Source: a virus. Taken from it: 35,441 nucleotides of DNA. The DNA lies in the IMG/VR virus record IMGVR_UViG_3300037493_000253, positions 1-35,441 of that record, one strand, 5' to 3'. Positions within the stretch are counted from its first letter, which is position 1, and each line of letters opens with the position of its first letter. The translations under genes and the position numbers were made by a program. Below the pieces are notes generated by a model. It ran no database searches. It was not told the DNA's origin and saw nothing but the letters and a program-made list of their open reading frames with translations. Below, piece by piece: positions 14,568 to 20,427 of this stretch.

Positions 14568-14638
14568 GCGAGGCGTTCTCCCTGCGTTGCATAGTGCTTA
14601 GGCCCGGTTGGTTCCTCCCCCAGCCGGGCCTCTTTTTA
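14568..14638 (+). ncRNA. Candidate phage small RNA with anti-Shine-Dalgarno loop
   Basis: About 70 nucleotides between the promoter-like element (14533-14561) and the terminator T-run. No ORF of note lies within it (the best is 12 codons). Its 3' half is an 11-bp hairpin whose loop reads UUCCUCCC, complementary to GGGAGGAA-type ribosome sites. One perfect seven-base match (UUCCUCC to GGAGGAA) is the ribosome site of the gene at 16138-16386. CU-rich loops of this kind are known in alphaproteobacterial 'cuckoo' sRNAs. It is antisense to the leader of the primase gene, so a cis-antisense role is also possible. Transcription itself is inferred. Confidence 0.4.
14601..14637 (+). terminator. Intrinsic terminator, rightward
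   Basis: GGCCCGGTTGG (14601-14611) and CCAGCCGGGCC (14620-14630) form an 11-bp stem with one G-U pair and an 8-base loop, followed by TCTTTTT. The G-U pair exists only in the + strand RNA (the other strand has a C-A mismatch) and the T-run is on the + strand, so it acts rightward. No protein gene on the + strand precedes it. Confidence 0.65.
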
Positions 14639-14639
14639 C

Positions 14640-15308
14640 CTAAAATGGCAAATCGTCTGCCAAATCATCTCGAAGGTTCGGCTTTGCCTGCAACGGCGGC
14701 GATGCGTAAGCCACAGTTTCGAACGGGTCAACGTCCGGCTTCTTAACTTCAACCGTGTCGAAATCATCCATGCCGGCTGCGTCGCCGTATTTCGCCTCGG
14801 TGACTTGCACGGCGTCCAGTAGCAAGCTGATGCCGCCTTGGCCGTCTGGGTCGACCACAGCGACGGCCCACGCACGCACAGTGCCGACCGAACCACCCCA
14901 GAAATCCAACCGCGTCATGGCATTCTTTTCGCCGTCGATAACGGTCGGTGCCTCGTTTTTGTCGCCGTTCTTTTTCGTGCCGTTACGTTTGGCTGTGAAT
15001 TGCATCACGCCGGTCGGGTTGCCGTCTTTGTCTTTCAGACGTTTGGCCCCGAAGACCGTTTTAAATTCCGGCATCTTGGTGTTGCGTGTCCGGCACTCGG
15101 CGTAGTGCGCTTTCAGATCGGCATACAGCGCCTTGCCGTCGGCTTCCGGCATGTCGAACGCGACGGACCAAGCGGCATTGCTTGCCGTCGGTGCGCACGG
15201 CTCGCTGCGCTGTGTCTGCGTGTTAAAACGGTAGGTTCCGTTTAGCTTGGGGAATTGCAGTGTGACGTTTTTCGCCAGCACTTTTCGGAAGTCTGAATTG
15301 TCTGCCAT
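14640..15308 (-). CDS. Single-stranded DNA-binding protein (DUF2815-like)
   Basis: A 222-residue protein. An OB-fold-type core (VTLQFPKLNGTYRF ... MQFTAKRNGTKKN ... VRAWAVAVVDPDGQGGISLLLDAVQV) resembles the DUF2815 group of phage ssDNA-binding proteins. The last ~30 residues are acidic and end DDLADDLPF, closely like the DDDIPF tail with which bacterial SSB recruits partner enzymes. The ATG follows AAGGAG by 6 bases. It sits between the exonuclease and the primase-helicase, so it probably coats DNA in replication and recombination and may also act in annealing, since no separate recombinase gene is seen. Confidence 0.75.
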   Translation of the reverse strand: MADNSDFRKVLAKNVTLQFPKLNGTYRFNTQTQRSEPCAPTASNAAWSVAFDMPEADGKALYADLKAHYAECRTRNTKMPEFKTVFGAKRLKDKDGNPTGVMQFTAKRNGTKKNGDKNEAPTVIDGEKNAMTRLDFWGGSVGTVRAWAVAVVDPDGQGGISLLLDAVQVTEAKYGDAAGMDDFDTVEVKKPDVDPFETVAYASPPLQAKPNLRDDLADDLPF

Positions 15309-15331
15309 GGTGTTCTCCTTGGATAGCAGGT

Positions 15332-16138
15332 TTAGAAATCTGTAAAGACGTCTTCTTCGGGTTGTTCAAACTGCCAGCGGGGCAGGTCGATCACGTTACA
15401 CAGGGGCCAGCCCGTTTGATAGTCGTTTCCGGCCTCGGCGTTCGCAATTTTGTGCAGGGTTTCCGTCACCTTCAAATCGGCGGCGGCAAGGTAGTCGTCG
15501 GTCAGCGTGTGGACGCATACCGCGTGCGGTGCTTCCTTCTCGACGCATATGAAGTAAAACTCCATGCCATCGCCGCCGGTATGTAGACGCATTACCCTGC
15601 GGTAGAATGCGGCTTGCAGATCGTAACCGTATTTGCGCACGTCACGGGGGAAGTTTGCCGGGCTGGCATCCTGCGTCGTCTTGATGTCAAACAGCATGCC
15701 GATGCTTGGGATGAAACCATCCGGCCGGCATTTAAGTTTGACGCCTGTCTGCGGATCGTCGGCGAAGAAGCTGCCCTCGGCGATCATGTCTTTGTAATCG
15801 AAGAATGCATTGGCGGCCGGATGGTTAATCACGGCGGCTGACATAGCCTGTGCCAAATCAAAGTCGGCCTCGGTCAGCAACAGCTTGCCGTCGATGTCTG
15901 CGGCCAGCTTAAGTTCTTTCCACTTGTTGCCCCGGCGATCTTCTGGCCCACGGACGACGAGATCCTTTTCCGGCTCAAGCAGCATGGCGTGAACGGCAGT
16001 TCCCAGATCGAACGCCACGCTGGATTTGTAGACTTTGTTTTTCCAATGCAGCAGGGATTTCAGGGCAACGGCTTTGACATCGCTGCTGCTGATCTCTGGC
16101 CGGGCGTGATAGGCTTCGTTGGTTAGGTCAAGTTGCAT
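15332..16138 (-). CDS. RecE-like PD-(D/E)XK exonuclease (DUF3799)
   Basis: A 268-residue nuclease resembling the C-terminal domain of RecE. It opens MQLDLTNEAYHARPEISSSD, a classic RecE/DUF3799 start. LGTAVHAMLLEP holds the conserved His50. EGSFF gives Glu121, KCRPDGF gives Asp140, and FDIKTT gives Asp151/Lys153 of the PD-(D/E)XK core. YDLQAAFYRRVM is the conserved C-terminal helix. It would resect double-strand ends to give 3' overhangs bound by the SSB encoded just downstream. The start at 16136-16138 overlaps the upstream stop as TGATG and follows GGGGAA; the longer frame is discarded. Confidence 0.85.
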   Translation of the reverse strand: MQLDLTNEAYHARPEISSSDVKAVALKSLLHWKNKVYKSSVAFDLGTAVHAMLLEPEKDLVVRGPEDRRGNKWKELKLAADIDGKLLLTEADFDLAQAMSAAVINHPAANAFFDYKDMIAEGSFFADDPQTGVKLKCRPDGFIPSIGMLFDIKTTQDASPANFPRDVRKYGYDLQAAFYRRVMRLHTGGDGMEFYFICVEKEAPHAVCVHTLTDDYLAAADLKVTETLHKIANAEAGNDYQTGWPLCNVIDLPRWQFEQPEEDVFTDF

Positions 16139-16386
16139 CAAATTTCCCCATTTTTTGCAGGCACTTGAGGCGTTGGCATCCAAGCCATGAGATCAACACA
16201 TTCATCATCTTTGGCATTGTTTTGAATGCCGATTAAAACGCTTGCCAACACCCATTGCCGCCACGGAGTGTGCCAGCGGACAACATCAACATATCCTTGC
16301 TCAAATGCATCGCCACGATAAACCAGCCATGCAATGATTGTGCTGCCGTCTTTTGGTGCTGTGTCGGCGCTATTCCATTTGTTCAT
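16138..16386 (-). CDS. DUF551-like small protein
   Basis: An 82-residue protein with the DUF551 layout: MNKWNSADTAPKDGSTIIAW at the start, a Trp-rich middle (DVVRWHTPWRQWVLA) and a terminal MAWMPTPQVP. Such proteins are common in proteobacterial phages and their function is unknown. The ATG at 16384-16386 has a strong GGAGG six bases upstream; an in-frame GTG four codons earlier is discarded. That ribosome site (GGAGGAA) is complementary to the loop of the candidate small RNA at 14568-14638. Confidence 0.75.
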   Translation of the reverse strand: MNKWNSADTAPKDGSTIIAWLVYRGDAFEQGYVDVVRWHTPWRQWVLASVLIGIQNNAKDDECVDLMAWMPTPQVPAKNGEI

Positions 16387-16826
16387 TTTTTCCTCCACCC
16401 AAAATACGCGATCAATGCACTTTCCGCTCTTCCGTCGTCTTTCACCCTAGCCCACTGATCGGCGGCATCCGGGAAATACTGGCTTGCCAACGCTCGGCTG
16501 GCATTCTTGTCTGTCGACAGGTGCATGGATTTCTTCCACGCGCTTGGGTCAACCTCGAACGTCGGTATGCCGGCATAAAACAGGCAAGCTTTCAGTTCGC
16601 CGTATGCCACCGCGATGGTGACGGCGTTCTTGATGCCAATCATGCGCGGGAAAAATGGACGTTCCAGCCATGCACACTTTACGACACCGATGTCGCTTAT
16701 AAGCTGCCTCTTACCGTCGATGGTTCCCGGCATGTCAAAGGTTTTGACCGACAGCGTGCCTTCGTAGTCGTCCATGACCGCGAAGGCTCCCTGTTTACCG
16801 GGGTCAATACCGATGAGGCGGGTCAT
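16383..16826 (-). CDS. RuvC-like Holliday junction resolvase
   Basis: A 147-residue RNase H-fold nuclease. IGIDPGKQGAFAV gives Asp8, WLERPF gives Glu55, and DDGRAESALIAYFGW gives the C-terminal acidic pair (Asp130/131, Glu135) of the RuvC active site. FEVDPSAWKKSM matches the conserved V-x-P-S-x-W-K motif. It would cut four-way junctions and branched replication products before packaging. The ATG overlaps the upstream stop by four bases, which decides against the longer frame. Confidence 0.88.
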   Translation of the reverse strand: MTRLIGIDPGKQGAFAVMDDYEGTLSVKTFDMPGTIDGKRQLISDIGVVKCAWLERPFFPRMIGIKNAVTIAVAYGELKACLFYAGIPTFEVDPSAWKKSMHLSTDKNASRALASQYFPDAADQWARVKDDGRAESALIAYFGWRKK

Positions 16827-17092
16827 ACCTCGCCCCACGCAATCTCACCGCCGCAGGCCAGATAACCGCAGCCATCAACCCAATTGTCCATGTTGTCAGG
16901 GTTTGACTTGATGCGGGCCAGCTTGAGCATGGTCATCATCACGGCCACGTCGCTGGCCGACACTGCAACATCCAAGTGAGCCGACCAGTATGCCGCGATC
17001 AGGCCGAAGTTGCGTTCGGCATCCCCGTGCTGGGCTGCGCGGTCTTGGGTCACATATCCTTTGGCCGTGTCGAGGATTTCAGCGCGGGTCAT
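16823..17092 (-). CDS. DUF6378-like protein
   Basis: An 89-residue protein, MTRAEILDTAKGYVTQDRAA then QHGDAERNFGLIAAYW and DVAVMMTMLKLARIKSNPDN, ending DNWVDGCGYLACGGEIA. This is a very recognisable small phage protein (DUF6378), resembling the helical folds of nucleotide-pyrophosphatase-type proteins (conserved 'H.D...nf...A.yW'). The ATG at 17090-17092 follows GGAG and lies within the end of the HTH gene (14-base overlap). No biochemical role is established; a nucleotide-binding role is inference. Confidence 0.8.
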   Translation of the reverse strand: MTRAEILDTAKGYVTQDRAAQHGDAERNFGLIAAYWSAHLDVAVSASDVAVMMTMLKLARIKSNPDNMDNWVDGCGYLACGGEIAWGEV

Positions 17093-17261
17093 AGATTGTC
17101 TCCACATAGCTTTTGAGGATAACCAAGGTGCCTTCCCTCGGCTCTTGTTTGCCTTCCCATATCCGCCACAACGACGAATATGACATGCCGCAGAACCGAG
17201 CCGCGTCAGCAATCTCGTTCTTCGGTATCAATCGTTTCAGTTCGTCCACGGTATAGATCAT
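17079..17261 (-). CDS. Small HTH repressor or Cro-like regulator
   Basis: A 60-residue protein whose core, NEIADAARFCGMSYSSLWRIWEGKQEPREGTLVILKSYVE, is a compact Cro/CI-type helix-turn-helix with recognition helix around SYSSLWRIW. AGGAG six bases before the ATG at 17259-17261 fixes the start. It is the first gene of the leftward unit beside the divergent control region, the classic place for an autoregulated switch protein. It probably binds the dyads in 17262-17410. Confidence 0.75.
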   Translation of the reverse strand: MIYTVDELKRLIPKNEIADAARFCGMSYSSLWRIWEGKQEPREGTLVILKSYVETIYDPR

Positions 17262-17286
17262 GGTCAACTCCTGTCGTAAGATGCCG

Positions 17287-17315
17287 ACCTTATGCGGCGG
17301 CGCAACAGTCGTCAA
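17287..17315 (-). promoter_or_regulatory. Leftward early promoter candidate
   Basis: Reading leftward: TTGACG (17315-17310), a 17-base spacer, TAAGGT (17292-17287). The -35 matches five of six consensus bases and the -10 three. Transcripts would start around 17280, about 10 bases ahead of the AGGAG of the HTH gene. Confidence 0.5.
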
Positions 17316-17349
17316 TCCAGTTTATTTTGCAAAGTGTGTTTTTTATGGC

Positions 17350-17378
17350 TTGCGGTGCGTTGCGTTAACGCATAACCT
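17350..17378 (+). promoter_or_regulatory. Weak rightward early promoter candidate
   Basis: TTGCGG at 17350-17355 and TAACCT at 17373-17378 with 17 bases between. Both boxes are poor matches, so this may be an activator-dependent promoter or the real one may be missed. The 12-base palindrome at 17361-17372 lies in its spacer. The first rightward gene has AAGGA 8 bases before its ATG. Confidence 0.3.
17361..17372. promoter_or_regulatory. Palindromic operator candidate
   Basis: TGCGTTAACGCA, a perfect 12-base palindrome in the divergent control region. It is followed by CGCATAAC-CTG-TTAGTGCG, a weaker dyad sharing the GCGT/ACGC half. Position between two divergent early units suggests the binding site of an HTH protein, either the one at 17079 or the one at 18063. 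Confidence 0.5.
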
Positions 17379-17410
17379 GTTAGTGCGAGTAAGCAAACAA
17401 GGAAACGAAC

Positions 17411-17740
17411 ATGACCCACACAATCCCCGCCGGCTATGCAAACCTGATTGGCTACAGCGATGTCCAGCCCTTCGAGATCCTGTCGGCCAATAAGTCCGGC
17501 AAGCAGATCGTCATCCGCGAGATGGACGCACAGCGCGACCCGAATTGGATACCTGACTTCGTAGCTGGTGGCTTCACCGCCAATTGCGCCAATCAGGGGG
17601 ATCAGGCTTGGTTTCTCGTGCCTAACGAGGCCAACCCCGCGATCAAGGCCCACTTGCGCGCCGACGGGTATTTCTGGTCGGCCTACGGCAAGCACCGTGT
17701 CGCCAGCAACCCGCGCAAGTTTTACGATTACAACTTTTGA
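17411..17740 (+). CDS. First rightward gene, hypothetical phage protein
   Basis: A 109-residue protein starting MTHTIPAGYANLIGYSDVQP and ending RKFYDYNF, rich in aromatic residues in the C-terminal half (WFLVPNEANPAIKAHLRADGYFWSAYGKH). I recall similar sequences as hypothetical proteins in proteobacterial phages. As the first gene of the early rightward unit it is a candidate host-takeover protein. AAGGA lies 8 bases upstream. Confidence 0.7.
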   Translation: MTHTIPAGYANLIGYSDVQPFEILSANKSGKQIVIREMDAQRDPNWIPDFVAGGFTANCANQGDQAWFLVPNEANPAIKAHLRADGYFWSAYGKHRVASNPRKFYDYNF

Positions 17741-17745
17741 CAACG

Positions 17746-17761
17746 GGGGGCTTCGGCCCCC
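17746..17761 (+). other. cUUCGg hairpin after first rightward gene
   Basis: GGGGGC-TTCG-GCCCCC, six G-C pairs closed by an exceptionally stable UUCG tetraloop. No T-run follows, so it is more likely an mRNA-stabilising 3' end, a partial attenuator or a processing signal than a full terminator. The next ribosome site is ~15 bases on. Confidence 0.6.
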
Positions 17762-17786
17762 ACTACCCCCAACAAAGGAAAACCCA

Positions 17787-17939
17787 ATGACCTACGAAAA
17801 AGACGGCTGGATGTTCAAGCACACAGGTGTTGGAAAATATGGCTCTATCTGGGAAGTGACTTGGAACGGAATGTTTTTTGCCAATGTCAGCACAAAAGCG
17901 GTTATCCGCGCAATGAAACAAGGAAAACCCAATGCGTGA
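17787..17939 (+). CDS. Small hypothetical protein
   Basis: A 50-residue protein, MTYEKDGWMFKHTGVGKYGS then IWEVTWNGMFFANVSTKAVI and a basic end. Aromatic residues and beta propensity suggest a small folded domain. AAAGGAAAA precedes the ATG. The same leader (AAGGAAAACCCA) recurs before the next gene, so the two ribosome sites are copies of each other. Confidence 0.65.
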   Translation: MTYEKDGWMFKHTGVGKYGSIWEVTWNGMFFANVSTKAVIRAMKQGKPNA

Positions 17940-18027
17940 ATTTCTTGAAGACCTGATCGGCTGCCTGTGCCTGTTCGCCATGATCCCGGGCTTGTGGTTC
18001 CTTGGATATGGCTTTGGGTGGCAGTAA
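17932..18027 (+). CDS. 31-residue single-pass membrane peptide
   Basis: MREFLEDLIGCLCLFAMIPG then LWFLGYGFGWQ: a short charged N-terminus followed by about 20 hydrophobic residues with aromatic and Gly content, ending in Gln. The ATG follows AAGGAAAACCC and overlaps the previous gene by 8 bases; the stop overlaps the next possible ATG (TAATG). Such early membrane peptides can alter host membranes or exclude other phages, but no specific role can be claimed. Confidence 0.55.
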   Translation: MREFLEDLIGCLCLFAMIPGLWFLGYGFGWQ

Positions 18028-18062
18028 TGGAACAACTTAACATCAACATGGGAGAAATGAAC

Positions 18063-18446
18063 ATGATCGAACAAAAGCCAACCGTATATCAACAAAATAG
18101 AGCTTTATTTGATGGCTTTAAGGATCGGTTTCCAAACATTGTCGCGCTGTCAAAAATCACAACAAATCTCGCGCAAATGGATGAAGCCGTTGGGTCGGCC
18201 AGTGGGGGTTGTGTTAGTCATTGGGTGCGCGGTAGCAATAAGCCCGGTGGCGGATCTGAACGGCGCGCCGGTGATTATTTAAAGCGCATCGCAAACAACC
18301 ATCCAGCACCCGTTGTGGCAGCGCCAGTTACACCCGTTCAATCTGCATCCATGTTCATTATCTCTGTGCCTGAAAATACAAAGACAAAGGCCGAGATGTT
18401 GTTGAACATGTTGCGCAACATTGGCTGTGAAGTCGTAGATTTTTGA
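18063..18446 (+). CDS. Probable HTH regulator
   Basis: A 127-residue protein. The segment NIVALSKITTNLAQMDEAVG followed by CVSHWVRGSNKPGG looks like a Cro/CI-type helix-turn-helix whose recognition helix is SGGCVSHWVRGSN. After a basic patch (SERRAGDYLKRI) comes a Pro/Ala-rich linker and a C-terminal beta-helix-beta unit (MFIISVPENTKTKAEMLLNMLRNIGCEVVDF), possibly for dimerisation. GGGAG lies 8 bases before the ATG at 18063; earlier in-frame ATGs at 18027, 18048 and 18057 are possible. It is the natural counterpart of the leftward HTH protein. Confidence 0.55.
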   Translation: MIEQKPTVYQQNRALFDGFKDRFPNIVALSKITTNLAQMDEAVGSASGGCVSHWVRGSNKPGGGSERRAGDYLKRIANNHPAPVVAAPVTPVQSASMFIISVPENTKTKAEMLLNMLRNIGCEVVDF

Positions 18447-18453
18447 GGAAACA

Positions 18454-18687
18454 ATGGAAACCAACTACCAAGCCATGCAAGCCCGCTACACGGTGGCAGA
18501 CTGGAATGCGGTCATCAGCCTGCACCGGGCCGACATAGAGCGCCTACAGGCCCGCTACGGGTCATATTCGGGCATCGCGTGGGTCGGAGAAGAGATTGAT
18601 ATGCTGCGTTACAGAATACAACAAGCTGAACAACGTAAGGCCACGCTGATTGCGTTGGCCGCAGGGGACGACAATGCAAACATCTGA
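18454..18687 (+). CDS. Coiled-coil hypothetical protein
   Basis: A 77-residue helical protein. ADWNAVISLHRADIERLQAR and DMLRYRIQQAEQRKATLIAL form two amphipathic helices joined by a short turn, suggesting an antiparallel hairpin or dimer. GAGGAAA precedes the ATG. It overlaps the following gene by 14 bases. No family recognised. Confidence 0.6.
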   Translation: METNYQAMQARYTVADWNAVISLHRADIERLQARYGSYSGIAWVGEEIDMLRYRIQQAEQRKATLIALAAGDDNANI

Positions 18688-19114
18688 AATCATGGTTATC
18701 AATAGGCTCGCCACCGGCACGGCGTTCGCCACGACGGTTGACAGCAATCAAGCCGTATTTATCCCGGCCAAGATCACGGCGCTACTGGATGCCAACGTGG
18801 GGGATAGGTTTAAAGCTATATTGATTGCGAATACAGCCATGCCCGAAAAGACCCCTTGGATGGCGATCAGGTTAGATCGGCTTGACGGGCAGGCAAACGC
18901 GTCCGTCAACATGGGGTCGGATCTGGCCGACATGATCATGGCCGACTTGCAGGACGGCGGCATGGCTACGGTCGAAGACATTGCCGACGCGATTGACTAC
19001 CCGATAGCCAGCGTCGTGGCGAAGATGCAGGAGATGGCCCGGCGTGGGCAGATTTACCGGCGCACGTTTTATGCGGTTAACGAGAGTGACTTTGTTGACG
19101 GGGTTGACGAATGA
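18674..19114 (+). CDS. Probable winged-helix DNA-binding protein
   Basis: A 146-residue protein. Residues ~5-75 form a beta-rich N-terminal domain (INRLATGTAFATTVDSNQAV, then PWMAIRLDRL) resembling an OB or cold-shock-like barrel. The C-terminal part (MATVEDIADAIDYPIASVVA then KMQEMARRGQIYRRTFYAV) reads as a winged helix-turn-helix. GGGGA lies 8 bases upstream of the ATG. The combination is seen in hypothetical phage early proteins and suggests a DNA or RNA-binding regulator. Confidence 0.6.
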   Translation: MQTSEIMVINRLATGTAFATTVDSNQAVFIPAKITALLDANVGDRFKAILIANTAMPEKTPWMAIRLDRLDGQANASVNMGSDLADMIMADLQDGGMATVEDIADAIDYPIASVVAKMQEMARRGQIYRRTFYAVNESDFVDGVDE

Positions 19115-19335
19115 GTGTGCAGCAAAGCAGCCGTGAAGACGACGCGCAGGTGCTGCGAATATTGCGGCTGCGGATACAGTATGGCGCGACCAAGACGGCC
19201 CGGCATGTCGGGTTAAAACCGGAGAGAGTGCGCACGATCTGCAACCGCATTTTGCGTGATGACCTGAATACCAGCGTGAAGTATGGCATTGAAACCGCCG
19301 ACAAGGTGCGGGCTGCCTATTGGAGTTTTGAGTGA
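19111..19335 (+). CDS. Small HTH protein
   Basis: A 74-residue basic protein with a helix-turn-helix at ~24-52 (IQYGATKTARHVGLKPERVR then TICNRILRDD). It overlaps the previous stop as ATGA. Size and composition suit a DNA-binding regulator with little else in the protein. It is the third putative regulator in this unit. Confidence 0.65.
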   Translation: MSVQQSSREDDAQVLRILRLRIQYGATKTARHVGLKPERVRTICNRILRDDLNTSVKYGIETADKVRAAYWSFE

Positions 19336-19505
19336 CCGACAAATACGGACAACGGAACGTGATCAAGATGTTCAACCAAGTAAATGCCCTGCGGAAAGCA
19401 ATCCGCAACGAAGGCACACCGTTAATCCAAGAGGCGTGGGACAAGGTCGAGGAACATATCGACTTTATTTATGCAAAGCAAAAGGCGAACAGCAATGCTG
19501 ATTAA
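19332..19505 (+). CDS. 57-residue protein with GTG start
   Basis: Starts GTG at 19332, overlapping the previous stop as GTGA, and encodes MTDKYGQRNVIKMFNQVNAL then a helical, charged sequence ending KQKANSNAD. A charged amphipathic helix (EAWDKVEEHIDFIYAKQK) dominates the C-terminus. It overlaps the next gene by 11 bases. The coupled arrangement and filling of an otherwise empty gap support it. Confidence 0.55.
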   Translation: MTDKYGQRNVIKMFNQVNALRKAIRNEGTPLIQEAWDKVEEHIDFIYAKQKANSNAD

Positions 19506-19797
19506 GATTAGAGGCGTTACATACCCGAATGCTAAAGCGGCGGCAGAGGCACACGATGTGCGAGTTGATGCCATCTATTCGGCACTCAACCGTGGCAAGA
19601 TTGACGCCGTCGGCACGGGCAAACAACGAAAAAAGCAAATCACCCTGAACGGATTTACGTTCCCGTCGATTTCTGCCGCCAGCGTGGCCTTGGGTTTCGG
19701 TCGGACGTATCTGGGTAAGGCTTTGGTCAACGGCAGTGAAATCAGCCGAAACAGGGTGCAAAACGCAATCAAGGTTTATGTGGAGAAAACGAAATGA
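19495..19797 (+). CDS. Protein of two NUMOD-like DNA-binding repeats
   Basis: A 100-residue protein made of two similar halves. The first has GVTYPNAKAAAEAHDVRVDA and IYSALNRGKI; the second has GFTFPSISAASVALGFGRTY and LGKALVNGSEI. Both follow the 'G.tfpS...Aa.alg....v..al..G' pattern of NUMOD-type helix-turn-helix modules found beside HNH homing nucleases. No nuclease domain is present, so this may be a stand-alone DNA-binding protein or the remnant of a homing endonuclease. Start at 19495 preferred because AAGGCG lies upstream. Confidence 0.7.
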   Translation: MLIKIRGVTYPNAKAAAEAHDVRVDAIYSALNRGKIDAVGTGKQRKKQITLNGFTFPSISAASVALGFGRTYLGKALVNGSEISRNRVQNAIKVYVEKTK

Positions 19798-19982
19798 CTG
19801 ACCCAAGAGAGATAATCAGGATTACAAACCAACCCGAACACTCAGAATGGTCCTGCTATCTGTTTGGCGGGCCGAACATAGCAGGGAGCGTCATATTCAG
19901 GCCAGCAAATAGCCTTGAACCAAACTGGTTCCATCGGTGGATGCAGTCGCTGTGCTTTGGGGTGAAGTGGGTGAAGAAATGA
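19794..19982 (+). CDS. Small hypothetical protein
   Basis: A 62-residue protein rich in aromatic residues (EWSCYLFGGPNIAGSVIFRP, NWFHRWMQSLCFGVKWVKK) with an amphipathic, basic C-terminus that may associate with membrane. Start and stop both overlap neighbours as ATGA. The end resembles small phage proteins often annotated only as hypothetical. Confidence 0.6.
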   Translation: MTDPREIIRITNQPEHSEWSCYLFGGPNIAGSVIFRPANSLEPNWFHRWMQSLCFGVKWVKK

Positions 19983-20212
19983 CTGACCTGATCAAGCGCG
20001 ATGATGCGCTGGCTGCTATCGACACGTTCAAACGTGACTTTGAGCAGTCTTGGAAAGTGCAGTTTAGCGCCGATATAGCGGCCCTGCCCGCCATCGATCC
20101 CGCCGCTATCCGTGAGGCTGCGCTGCGTGAGGCTTATGGTGTGTTACAGAATTGGCTTTATTGCTGTGATGCAGAAGACGAAATACTCGCCCTGATAGGA
20201 GAGGTGAAATAA
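19979..20212 (+). CDS. Small helical hypothetical protein
   Basis: A 77-residue helical protein, MTDLIKRDDALAAIDTFKRD then SADIAALPAIDPAAIREAALR and two Cys near the end (LYCCDAE). The start at 19979 overlaps the previous stop as ATGA and has GGTGAAG upstream. The middle segment (IAALPAIDPAAIREAALREA) is frequent in small early phage proteins of unknown function. Confidence 0.6.
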   Translation: MTDLIKRDDALAAIDTFKRDFEQSWKVQFSADIAALPAIDPAAIREAALREAYGVLQNWLYCCDAEDEILALIGEVK

Positions 20213-20418
20213 TGAAACTACTAGCCATCTTACTGATCACATGGATCGACGGCTCTCAGACTGGCTTTAAAGTGCCAGCCGATATGACCTGTGGCGATCT
20301 AATGGATAAAGCCTTAGTCTTGGCTAAAGCCCATGACATGGAACACACCATTATGCGTTGTATCTACACAGACCAAATTGTGGTATCACCTAGGCCCATG
20401 CCACGCCCCGTTGGCTGA
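20212..20418 (+). CDS. Small protein with hydrophobic N-terminus
   Basis: A 68-residue protein starting MKLLAILLITWIDGSQTGFK, a short hydrophobic segment that could be a signal or a first beta strand, followed by two Cys (TCGDLMD, RCIYTD) that could form a disulphide. The ATG shares a base with the upstream stop (TAATG). Export to the periplasm is possible but not certain. Confidence 0.55.
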   Translation: MKLLAILLITWIDGSQTGFKVPADMTCGDLMDKALVLAKAHDMEHTIMRCIYTDQIVVSPRPMPRPVG

Positions 20419-20427
20419 TGGAGCCAA

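Larger units (their letters stand above)
14519..14639. other. Intergenic region between SSB and primase genes
   Basis: No protein gene is supported. TGCAAC recurs three times in the leftward reading. The region carries a rightward promoter-like element and an intrinsic terminator, listed separately, which together suggest a small RNA. The leftward transcript would show the same hairpin with GGGAGGAA in its loop. Confidence 0.6.

Noticed and set aside
14515-14592. A 25-codon leader frame ahead of the primase gene, overlapping its ATG as ATGA
   Set aside because: No ribosome site at a usable distance (the GGGAGGAA in the hairpin loop is ~20 bases away). Noted because the primase gene also lacks a good site, so coupling remains possible.
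17746-17761. Full intrinsic terminator after the first rightward gene
   Set aside because: The hairpin is stable but no T-run follows, so I listed it only as a hairpin.
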